Below, piece after piece: positions 1 to 5,042 of a stretch of DNA of 8,895 nucleotides. Below the pieces are notes generated by a model, which saw only the letters and a list, made by a program, of their open reading frames with translations, ran no database searches and had not been told where the DNA came from. Within the stretch, counting starts at the first letter, position 1, and each line of letters begins with the position of its first letter. The DNA is from Candidatus Zixiibacteriota bacterium (GTDB lineage Bacteria; RBG-13-66-14; B26-G2; WVWN01), in the NCBI GenBank assembly GCA_030613505.1, contig JAUWLW010000073.1, forward strand, positions 1-8,895, read 5' to 3'. The position numbers were made by a program, and so were the translations under genes.

Positions 1-338
1 TCGAGGCGTTCGACGCGGGCCTGGGCCGACGTCGTGCCGCTCTCGGGGTCGGCGCGGTAGCGGTAGGCGAAGGAGACGGCGTGTTCGACCGCCGTCAGCT
101 CTTGGCCCTTGGTCCGCAGCGTCCCCATGCCGCCGACGTAGCCGTAGCTGTGGAAGTACGCGCACCAGTTGTACGGCGCGCCGACGTTCTCGCGTGTCCA
201 GGCGCCTCGCACTTGTACTTTTTCCCAGCTGGCGGGCGGGAACTTGGCGCCCTCGAAGTTTTCTTCCAATATGACGGCGGCGCTCGCGATGACGGCCAGC
301 AGCGCCGCGGCGGTCGTTATTCGAACATATTTAATCAT
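1..338 (-). CDS. exported choice-of-anchor-J / cleaved-adhesin-like protein, partial (C-terminus outside the window)
   Basis: The frame opens at ATG 338-336 and runs off the window edge after 112 codons. It starts with a short signal peptide (MIKYVRITTAAALLAVIASA, cleavage likely around residues 18-21). The mature start carries EENFEGAKFPPASWEKVQV, the typical opening of choice-of-anchor-J or cleaved-adhesin beta-sandwich domains in bacterial exported proteins. A W/N/Y-rich stretch follows (TRENVGAPYNWCAYFHSYGY), then a core strand (HAVSFAYRYRADPES). Such domains usually bind surfaces or carbohydrate and sit in larger multidomain proteins, so most of the gene is probably missing. A GGAG lies 9 nt before the ATG, with a good promoter further upstream (389-417). 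Family assignment rests on the opening motif only. The gene is exported like its four neighbours but is not clearly related to them. Confidence 0.7.
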   Translation of the reverse strand, partial: MIKYVRITTAAALLAVIASAAVILEENFEGAKFPPASWEKVQVRGAWTRENVGAPYNWCAYFHSYGYVGGMGTLRTKGQELTAVEHAVSFAYRYRADPESGTTSAQARVERL

Positions 339-388
339 AGGTAATCGCTCCGATGTTGCGTGAAGGCCGGTTTGCGTTATTGATAATT

Positions 389-417
389 ATAATAAAATAT
401 AACGTTTGAGATGTCAA
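389..417 (-). promoter_or_regulatory. sigma-70-type promoter of the partial exported-protein gene
   Basis: Read on the minus strand, TTGACA (412-417) and TATTAT (389-394) are separated by exactly 17 bases. An overlapping TATAAT sits 3 bases further on. The region is AT-rich, in contrast with its surroundings, and lies about 50 bases before the start codon at 338. Confidence 0.7.
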
Positions 418-458
418 AGGGAAAGGCGAGGCGCCGGGCCGGGACGCGCCCGCTTATA

Positions 459-485
459 AAAGAAAAGGGAGCCTTTTCGGCTCCC
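459..485 (-). terminator. intrinsic terminator of the first paralogue gene
   Basis: On the minus strand a perfect 7-bp stem GGGAGCC/GGCTCCC (467-473 with 479-485, 5-base loop) is followed by TTTTCTTTTATAAG. It lies 30 bases beyond the stop codon of the gene ending at 515 and separates that gene from the promoter at 389-417. Confidence 0.85.
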
Positions 486-514
486 TCGTAGCGCTTTCTT
501 CCTCGGTAGGCTTA

Positions 515-1225
515 CTAGTAATAGAGCGCCTTGACGCGGCCTATACTCGACGGCGCCACGCCCGGGAACGTCTGCCCCGGATCGACGAAAACGCGGATCA
601 TGAGGTTGCGGTAAGGGATTACTACAGGGTTAGTCGATGAGTACGGGGCCCATTGCCCTTCGTAATATTTCCACGAGTGGCCTTGGAAGGTGGTATTGGT
701 GTCCAGGGCATACGGGTCGCACATGGGGTAGTTGTAGAACTGTTCCTGAGCGGCCACGAACTTAACCGACGGGCAGGTCCAATCGACGTTGAACTCCACC
801 CAAATGTGGGCCTGGATGCCGGCGCTGGGTTTGAAGAAGTACGGGCTGCCGCTGGTGGGCCACAGCATCGAGCCGGGCACGCCGCCCTTAAAAGCGTAGA
901 AGGCGAAGCGCATGCCGTCCCAGCCTTCGTTGGGCCAGGCGCCGCGGGTGTAATATTTGTACTTCAGGATCTTGGCGTAAGAAGTCTTGAGGGTGGAGAC
1001 GTCGAAGTCGTTGCCGACCCAGGAATCGCCGCCGGTATACCAGGCGATGCTCCATTTCCGGGTCCCGTTGTCCCACATAAGCTCCATCGTGGCCGGGTTT
1101 AGCGGGGCCGGCTCCGTAAGGCCGGGGCCGGCGTAGCTGCCGCCGCCGTCGACGGCGACGTCCGCGGCCCAGCTCGAGCCGCCGACAAGAAGCGCGGCCG
1201 TTATCGCCAACACGAATTTCCTCAT
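515..1225 (-). CDS. exported protein of unrecognised family, paralogue 1 of 4
   Basis: 236 residues; I do not recognise the family. Signal peptide MRKFVLAITAALLVGGSSWA with an AxA-like cleavage site before ADVAVDG. The mature part is rich in Trp, Tyr and Phe with alternating strand-like stretches (WSIAWYTGGDSWVGNDF at 58-74, GWDGMRFAFY at 101-110, SPYFFKPS at 127-134, GHSWKYYEG at 182-190), suggesting an all-beta, possibly ligand-binding extracellular fold. Two cysteines, C151 (WTCPSV) and C169 (MCDPY), could form a disulfide. The last residues, GVAPSSIGRVKALYY, recur almost unchanged in the three paralogues. ATG 1225 is supported by a perfect AAGGAGGT 5 nt upstream and a consensus promoter. 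Residues 74-171 differ from paralogue 3 at only four positions, while the ends diverge. Stop is TAG. A surface, adhesin or lectin-like role is a guess. Confidence 0.9.
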   Translation of the reverse strand: MRKFVLAITAALLVGGSSWAADVAVDGGGSYAGPGLTEPAPLNPATMELMWDNGTRKWSIAWYTGGDSWVGNDFDVSTLKTSYAKILKYKYYTRGAWPNEGWDGMRFAFYAFKGGVPGSMLWPTSGSPYFFKPSAGIQAHIWVEFNVDWTCPSVKFVAAQEQFYNYPMCDPYALDTNTTFQGHSWKYYEGQWAPYSSTNPVVIPYRNLMIRVFVDPGQTFPGVAPSSIGRVKALYY

Positions 1226-1256
1226 AACGTACCTCCTTCGCGTAAGTTTAAATTAC

Positions 1257-1285
1257 ATTATAGAAAGCGCCCCGGCCAAAGTCAA
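1257..1285 (-). promoter_or_regulatory. near-consensus sigma-70 promoter of paralogue 1
   Basis: Minus strand: TTGACT (1280-1285), 17-base spacer, TATAAT (1257-1262). The -10 lies 32 bases before the ATG, the same distance as at paralogues 2 and 3. Confidence 0.85.
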
Positions 1286-1317
1286 GAAAACATTTCCGCC
1301 GGGGAGCCGCCGGCGGA
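1286..1317 (-). terminator. probable intrinsic terminator of paralogue 2
   Basis: Minus strand: an 8-bp perfect stem TCCGCCGG/CCGGCGGA (1295-1302 with 1310-1317, 7-base loop) followed by AATGTTTTCTTG. The T-tract is interrupted, so efficiency is uncertain. It abuts the -35 box of the paralogue 1 promoter. Confidence 0.6.
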
Positions 1318-1357
1318 GATGTCATAGTCGGTTGGGTTTTCGTATTCGGCGGCCGCC

Positions 1358-2062
1358 TTAATAGTAGAGCGCCTTGACGCGGCCTATGCTAGTCGGCGCC
1401 ACGCCCGGGAACTCTTTCCCCGTCTCGACCCAGACGCGTAGCATAAGGTTGTAGTACGGCGAAATCTCGACGTTTACGCCGGTCATCGGGCTCCAAGAAC
1501 CTTCGAAGTAGTACCAGGAATGTTTTCTGAAAGTCGCGTTGTCGTCTACGGCCCAGGGGTCGCAAGTAGGCCAGTTGTAGAATTGCTCTTCCGCGGCGAC
1601 GAAGGCCACCGTAGGGCAGGTCCAGTTGATTTCGCACTCCGCCCAGACGTGGCCGCTCAAGCCCGACGGTTTGAAGTAATACCCGCTGCCGCCGGTGGGC
1701 CAGAGCATGCCGCCCGGGACGCCGCCCCGGAAGTTGAAGAAGGCGATGCGGAAGCCGTCCCACCCGGTATTGGGCCAGTCGTCGCGGGTATACATCTTGA
1801 ACTTCAAGATCTTTACGTGCGTGGTCTTAAGGGTCGACGTGTTGAATTCGTTACCGACCCAGGAGTCGGCGCCGGTGTACCAGGCCACGCTCCACCGCCG
1901 CGTCCCGGTATCCCACTTCAGCTCGAGGGTAGACTGGTCGTGCGGCGTCGGCGCGGAGAAGTTGGGGGAAGCGGAGTAGTCGCCGTCGAGTGCGGCGTCG
2001 GCGGCCCAGGCCGCGCCGCAGACGACGAGCGCGCTCGCTACGATCAACAAACCATTCCTCAT
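1358..2062 (-). CDS. exported protein of unrecognised family, paralogue 2 of 4
   Basis: 234 residues. Signal peptide MRNGLLIVASALVVCGAAWA, cleaved before ADAALDG. It shares the family landmarks: WSVAWYTGADSWVGNEF (57-73), GWDGFRIAFF (100-109), GYYFKPS (127-133), HSWYYFEGSW (181-190) and the C-terminal GVAPTSIGRVKALYY. The conserved cysteines are C149 (WTCP) and C167 (TCDPW). An extra mature Cys, C143 (AECEI), is not in the other three. It is more diverged in the core than paralogues 1 and 3 are from each other, although it sits between them. ATG 2062 has AAAGGAGG 6 nt upstream and a perfect promoter at 2095-2123. Stop is TAA. Function unknown; exported by Sec. Confidence 0.9.
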   Translation of the reverse strand: MRNGLLIVASALVVCGAAWAADAALDGDYSASPNFSAPTPHDQSTLELKWDTGTRRWSVAWYTGADSWVGNEFNTSTLKTTHVKILKFKMYTRDDWPNTGWDGFRIAFFNFRGGVPGGMLWPTGGSGYYFKPSGLSGHVWAECEINWTCPTVAFVAAEEQFYNWPTCDPWAVDDNATFRKHSWYYFEGSWSPMTGVNVEISPYYNLMLRVWVETGKEFPGVAPTSIGRVKALYY

Positions 2063-2094
2063 AGTCAGCCTCCTTTGCTGCGCAATGTGCCTCC

Positions 2095-2123
2095 ATTATA
2101 TTTACGGGGGGGTACGATGTCAA
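2095..2123 (-). promoter_or_regulatory. perfect-consensus sigma-70 promoter of paralogue 2
   Basis: Minus strand: TTGACA (2118-2123), 17-base spacer containing a C7 run, TATAAT (2095-2100). Both hexamers match the consensus exactly, which implies strong expression. Confidence 0.88.
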
Positions 2124-2139
2124 GGCCGAACCGTTATCG

Positions 2140-2167
2140 AAAAGGGAGCCGCGAAGGCTCCCTTTTT
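2140..2167. terminator. bidirectional intrinsic terminator after paralogue 3
   Basis: A perfect 7-bp stem GGGAGCC/GGCTCCC (2144-2150 with 2156-2162, loop gcgaa) is flanked by AAAA on the left and TTTTT on the right, so it can work on both strands. On the minus strand it ends the gene finishing at 2195 and lies just before the paralogue 2 promoter. The stem sequence is identical to that of the terminator at 459-485. Confidence 0.8.
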
Positions 2168-2194
2168 ACATAACCCGGTTTTAGGTTGCGGTGT

Positions 2195-2899
2195 TTAGTA
2201 GTAGAGCGCCTTGACGCGGCCTATGCTCGACGGCGCCACGCCATGGAATTCCTGACCCGTCTCCACCCAGATACGGATCATAAGGTTTCGGTAGGGCGCG
2301 GTGACGCCATCAATTTGGTACGGCTTCCAGCTGCCTTCTTGGTATAACCAGGAATGCCCGACGAAAGTGGTATTGTTATCCACCGAGAACGGGTCGCAGA
2401 TCGGGTAGTTGTAAAATTGCTCCTGAGCGGCCACGAACTTAACCGACGGGCAGGTCCAGTCGATGTTGAACTCCACCCAGATATGAGCTTGGATGCCCGC
2501 GCTGGGCTTGAAGAAGTACGGGCTGCCGCCGGTGGGCCACAGCATCGAGCCGGGCACGCCGCCCTTAAAAGAGTAGAAGGCGAAGCGCATGCCGTCCCAG
2601 CCCTCGTTGGGCCAGGCGCCGCGGGTGTAATATTTGTACTTCAGGATTTTGGCGTACGAAGTCTTGAGCGTGGAGACGTCGAATGCGTTGCCGACCCAGG
2701 TATCCGCGCCGGTATACCAGGCGATGCTCCAGCCGCGTTTTCCCGAATCCCATAATAGCTCGAGGGTAGACTGGTCGTTGGGAACGGGCGCCGCGAACGC
2801 GGGTGCCCTGGACGAACCGCCGCCGTCCACGGCGACGTCCGCGGCCCAAACGGGCGTCGTCATAACGGCCAGGGCGGCGATGAACGCTAAATACTTCAT
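2195..2899 (-). CDS. exported protein of unrecognised family, paralogue 3 of 4 (mosaic of 1 and 2)
   Basis: 234 residues from ATG 2899, chosen over an in-frame upstream start at 2929 because GAGGAGG lies 9 nt before it and the signal peptide then starts properly (MKYLAFIAALAVMTTPVWA, cleaved before ADVAVDG). It has the same landmarks as its sisters: WSIAWYTGADTWVGNAF, GWDGMRFAFY, SPYFFKPS, C150 and C168, and C-terminal GVAPSSIGRVKALYY. Residues 73-170 differ from paralogue 1 at four positions only. The N-terminal third (PNDQSTLEL, YTGADTWVGN) and the C-terminal VETGxEF resemble paralogue 2 instead. A 20-nt identical block is shared with paralogue 2 (2758-2777 versus 1921-1940). This is the pattern left by gene conversion. 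Stop is TAA. Function unknown. Confidence 0.9.
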   Translation of the reverse strand: MKYLAFIAALAVMTTPVWAADVAVDGGGSSRAPAFAAPVPNDQSTLELLWDSGKRGWSIAWYTGADTWVGNAFDVSTLKTSYAKILKYKYYTRGAWPNEGWDGMRFAFYSFKGGVPGSMLWPTGGSPYFFKPSAGIQAHIWVEFNIDWTCPSVKFVAAQEQFYNYPICDPFSVDNNTTFVGHSWLYQEGSWKPYQIDGVTAPYRNLMIRIWVETGQEFHGVAPSSIGRVKALYY

Positions 2900-2930
2900 C
2901 GTAATAATCCTCCTCGGGTTAGTGTCCAAG

Positions 2931-2957
2931 ATTATATTTTACGCAATTCTATTTCAA
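2931..2957 (-). promoter_or_regulatory. probable sigma-70 promoter of paralogue 3
   Basis: Minus strand: TATAAT (2931-2936) lies 32 bases before the ATG. The best -35 candidates are TTGAAA with a 15-base spacer (2952-2957) or TTTTGA with 17. The -10 is convincing; the -35 is weaker than in the sister genes. Confidence 0.65.
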
Positions 2958-2998
2958 AAAAGGCCGGAGGTCAATAGAAATCTACGGGTATTTTCGCG

Positions 2999-3694
2999 TC
3001 AGCGGTATAGCGCTTTCACCCGGCCGAAGCTCGTCGGCGCCACCGCCGGGAAGGACCCGCCGTCCTCCACCACGACGCGGAGCATCAGGTTGAAGTAGGG
3101 GTCGGACATCGTCTTAAGGCGCTCCCACAGGCCGTTGTAATATGACCAGGAGTGCCTCAGGAAATTCGGGTTGGAGTCGACGGCGAAGGGGTCGCATCGC
3201 GGTTGGTCGTAGACCTGTTCCATCGCGGCTACGAAGCTGATGTTGGCCGTCGTCCAACCCACCGGCACTTCCACCCAGTACTCGCCTCTGGGGCCGGAGG
3301 GTTTGAAGAAATACCCGGCGCCGCTTTCCGGCCACAGCCGCTCGGTCGGCAGGGGATCGGGGTCGCCGGCGAAGTTGTATATCGCGACGCGAAAGCCGTC
3401 CCAACGTTCGTTGGGCCATTTGTTGGAGGTATAGACGCGGACGCTGACGATGCGAACGTATTTGGTGTCGTTGTCGAAGCGGGCCGAGAAATCGTTCCCC
3501 GCCCACGAGTCCCGCCCGGTATACCAACATACGAGGTACGACCTCGTGCCGTTGTCCCAGCGCAGCTCGCGCGTCTTGCCCGGGTACGGCCCCGCGCCGA
3601 AATCCGCCCCGGCCCCCGCGCCCCCCCGCGCGGGGCCGGGGGCTACGGCGGGGGCGGCCCACGTCGCCAGGTAGATGACAGCCAGCTTTTTCAT
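2999..3694 (-). CDS. exported protein of unrecognised family, divergent paralogue 4 of 4
   Basis: 231 residues from ATG 3694 (GAGGTG 9 nt upstream; a GTG at 3706 is possible but unnecessary). Signal peptide MKKLAVIYLATWAAPAVA, then a Gly/Ala/Pro-rich linker before the domain. Family landmarks persist at lower identity: LRWDNGT, CWYTGRDSWAGNDF (56-69), RWDGFRVAIYNF, GYFFKPSG, CDPFAVDSN, HSWSYYNGLW, and C-terminal VAPTSFGRVKALYR. The WTCP cysteine of the sisters is replaced (WTTANISF), but a new Cys appears at C56 before WYTG while C167 (RCDPF) is kept, so any disulfide must be wired differently. No promoter of its own is visible. The gene starts 31 bases after the putative lipoprotein and probably belongs to the lgt operon. 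The stop is TGA exactly at the family end, so TGA terminates in this organism. Confidence 0.87.
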   Translation of the reverse strand: MKKLAVIYLATWAAPAVAPGPARGGAGAGADFGAGPYPGKTRELRWDNGTRSYLVCWYTGRDSWAGNDFSARFDNDTKYVRIVSVRVYTSNKWPNERWDGFRVAIYNFAGDPDPLPTERLWPESGAGYFFKPSGPRGEYWVEVPVGWTTANISFVAAMEQVYDQPRCDPFAVDSNPNFLRHSWSYYNGLWERLKTMSDPYFNLMLRVVVEDGGSFPAVAPTSFGRVKALYR

Positions 3695-3725
3695 CGTCGT
3701 CGGCACCTCAAACGTTTCGTCGTGC

Positions 3726-4145
3726 TCAGCTACCGGCGGGCTCGTAGTACCACCGGCCGCCGATTTTCCGTACGGTTATCTTGCGGTTCGCGCGCGGCCC
3801 GGTCGGCTGAGAGCGGCGGGGGTACAGCACGGCGAACTCCACTTCGTCGGCCGAAATGCGCTCGCGGCCTTCGATTTCGGCCCGGCCGTAGTCAAGGTCG
3901 TCGCCGTCGTATCGTTCCGCCAACACTTCCGCGTACTCCGCGCGCCGGGCGTCGACTTCCGCCGCCGGCGCCGCGGCCCAATCGCTGCAGTATACCATGG
4001 CGGCCGCGCGTTCGAAATCCTTCACCGCCATATGGCCGTTGAACGTTTCCACCGTCTCCTCGGGCGTGCCGCCGCCGCCCCCGCAGCAGGTCGTCGCGGC
4101 CCACGCCGCGACCAGCGCCGCCTTCGCTATCCCCTCGCGTCCCAC
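3726..4145 (-). CDS. small putative lipoprotein, DUF4878/NTF2-like
   Basis: 139 residues from GTG 4145, one base after the lgt stop, which suggests translational coupling. An upstream TTG at 4211 would overlap lgt by 65 bases and place a charged stretch before the signal peptide. The N-terminus MGREGIAKAALVAAWAATTCC is a short lipoprotein-type signal: a hydrophobic core ending in two cysteines (20, 21), then a Gly5 linker. The lipobox (ATTC) is poor. TPEETVETFNGHMAVKDFERAAAMVYCSD resembles the opening of DUF4878 or NTF2-like proteins, in which a helix (TVxxFxxxxxxxDFExA) precedes a curved sheet. The end, KITVRKIGGRWYYEP, is the usual final strand pair. Such proteins are envelope-attached and mostly uncharacterised. 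Lying directly behind lgt, it could be a substrate of that enzyme. Family call moderate, lipidation likely but not proven. Confidence 0.72.
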   Translation of the reverse strand: MGREGIAKAALVAAWAATTCCGGGGGTPEETVETFNGHMAVKDFERAAAMVYCSDWAAAPAAEVDARRAEYAEVLAERYDGDDLDYGRAEIEGRERISADEVEFAVLYPRRSQPTGPRANRKITVRKIGGRWYYEPAGS

Positions 4146-4146
4146 G

Positions 4147-4905
4147 CTACGCCGCTCGCCTCGCGAGCCGCGCTTCCGAGAGGAATACCAGCGCCCCACC
4201 GAATATGGCAAGGCCTACGCTCACGAGTTGCGCTTCGGTCAACCCCAGCCATAGCGCCTCGTTGGTCCGTATGAATTCCACCGAGAATCGCTCGACACCG
4301 GCCAGCATCAGGAAGACGCCGAAGAGCCACCCGGGCGGCTTCTCGAGCCGGCGGAGGCGCCACAGGACGAAGAATATCGCCAGGTACATGATCATCTCGT
4401 ATACCGGCGCGGGGTGGACCCGCTCCAGCGTCGGGACGACGCCCTTGGGGTAGGACATGGCCCACGGCAGGTCGGAGGGGACGCCGTAGTCTCCGTCCCC
4501 GGCGAGTTGTCAACCGGCGCGGCCGAATATGTAGCCCAACGCGGCGGCGGGCGCGCAGGCGTCGAAGTACCTCCCCAATTTTTGTTTGCGGACTTTCAAT
4601 ACGATTATCCCCGCCAACGCGGCGCCGAAAACGCCGCCGTACCAGGTGAAGCCGTAGCGCGACCAGAGTATCCCCGCCGGGTCCGTTATCAATACGTCCC
4701 AATACTCGAGGGCGTAGTTTATGCGGGCGCCGACGACGCCGCCTATTATCGATGACACCAGCAATTCCGAGCTTAGTTTAAGCTGGAGGCCCAGCCGCTT
4801 AACCTCCGCGCGGAAGACGAGGTAGGCCGCCAGAAAACCGAGCGCGGCCATCACGCCGAAGGTCCCTAACTCGAGCGGGCCGATCTTGAAGAGCGTAGGC
4901 CACAC
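4147..4905 (-). CDS. lgt: prolipoprotein diacylglyceryl transferase with in-frame UGA (candidate selenoprotein)
   Basis: Lgt transfers diacylglycerol from phosphatidylglycerol to the lipobox cysteine of prolipoproteins in the inner membrane. Two open stretches, 4510-4905 and 4147-4458, are in the same frame and together give a normal-length Lgt of 252 residues, interrupted by one TGA at codon 132. Landmarks: N-terminal FKIGPLELGTFGVMAALGFL, first-half SIIGGVVGARINYALEYW, TWYGGVFGAALAG (88-100), active-site motif GRAG-U-QLAGDGDYG (128-141), PSDLPWAMSYP and VHPAPVYE (163-169), VERFSVEFIRTNE, then the last membrane helix. TGA falls where the family has Cys or Asn (GRIGC or GRIGN). Nothing else is damaged, and a SECIS-like hairpin follows. 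The start is GTG 4905: a promoter (TTGTCA-17-TACTAT, 4913-4941) overlaps the alternative TTG 4941 and predicts a nearly leaderless mRNA. The stop is TAG, one base before the lipoprotein gene. A nonsense mutation or sequencing error is the alternative. Confidence 0.85.
4471..4512 (-). promoter_or_regulatory. candidate bacterial SECIS element and Sec codon in lgt
   Basis: Minus strand: UGA (4510-4512) is followed by 9 bases and then a perfect 7-bp stem GGGGACG/CGUCCCC (4494-4500 with 4477-4483) closed by a 10-base loop GAGACUACGG (4484-4493). A 2x2 internal loop and a 3-bp lower stem UCG/CGA (4503-4505 with 4472-4474) extend it. The apical loop begins 17 bases after UGA with G as its first base. 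This fits the general bacterial SECIS description (loop about 16-37 nt after UGA, G in the first two loop positions). UGA is followed by C, as in known Sec contexts such as fdhF. GC-rich DNA gives hairpins by chance, so this is supportive, not decisive. Confidence 0.6.
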
Positions 4906-4912
4906 AACCCGT

Positions 4913-4941
4913 ATAGTAACACGATTGGGCCCGGATGACAA
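4913..4941 (-). promoter_or_regulatory. promoter of lgt operon
   Basis: Minus strand: TTGTCA (4936-4941), 17-base spacer, TACTAT (4913-4918). The GTG start at 4905 begins about 8 bases after the -10, so transcription would begin within a base or two of the start codon, giving a leaderless message. No Shine-Dalgarno is visible for this gene, in line with that. Confidence 0.55.
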
Positions 4942-5002
4942 GGCAACTACTTAGTACGTTTTTGCCTTCACGCGTTATGTTTTTTGTGTAAAAATGATGG
5001 TA

Positions 5003-5021
5003 GCGGCGACGGAGGCGCCGC
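5003..5021 (+). promoter_or_regulatory. stem-loop in the hgcA leader presenting GGAGG in its loop
   Basis: A perfect 6-bp stem GCGGCG/CGCCGC (5003-5008 with 5016-5021) has the loop ACGGAGG, which holds the only Shine-Dalgarno-like GGAGG (5011-5015) before hgcA. It lies 21 bases before the ATG at 5043 and 6 before an alternative TTG start at 5028. It may tune translation initiation. A possible promoter lies further upstream (TTGCCT at 4962-4967 with TGTGTA at 4985-4990, 17-base spacer), but its -10 is weak. Confidence 0.3.
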
Positions 5022-5042
5022 GTCGTTTTGTCGTATATTTAC

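Noticed and set aside
653-1102. + strand open frame and similar ones opposite each paralogue (1520-2173, 2354-2755)
   Set aside because: They mirror one another only because the paralogues on the other strand do; no ribosome site or promoter in the right place.
515-2899. CRISPR-like regular repetition
   Set aside because: The repetition comes from roughly 830-base units of coding sequence with promoter and terminator, not short repeats with spacers.
3152-4042. Long + strand open frame of 296 codons
   Set aside because: Lies antisense to two well-supported exported or lipoprotein genes; Arg/Pro/Gly-rich composition typical of GC-rich shadows; no motif.
4510-4512. Genome-wide reassignment of TGA (to Gly or Trp)
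   Set aside because: Paralogue 4 and the lipoprotein gene end on TGA at sensible places (the paralogue exactly at the family C-terminus). Gly or Trp also does not fit the Cys/Asn position.
4147-4941. lgt as two separate genes (4510-4941 and 4147-4458)
   Set aside because: Both halves are in the same frame, join into one normal-length Lgt, and the missing 51 bases encode the conserved QLAGDGDYGVPSDLPWA segment. Neither half alone would be a functional enzyme.
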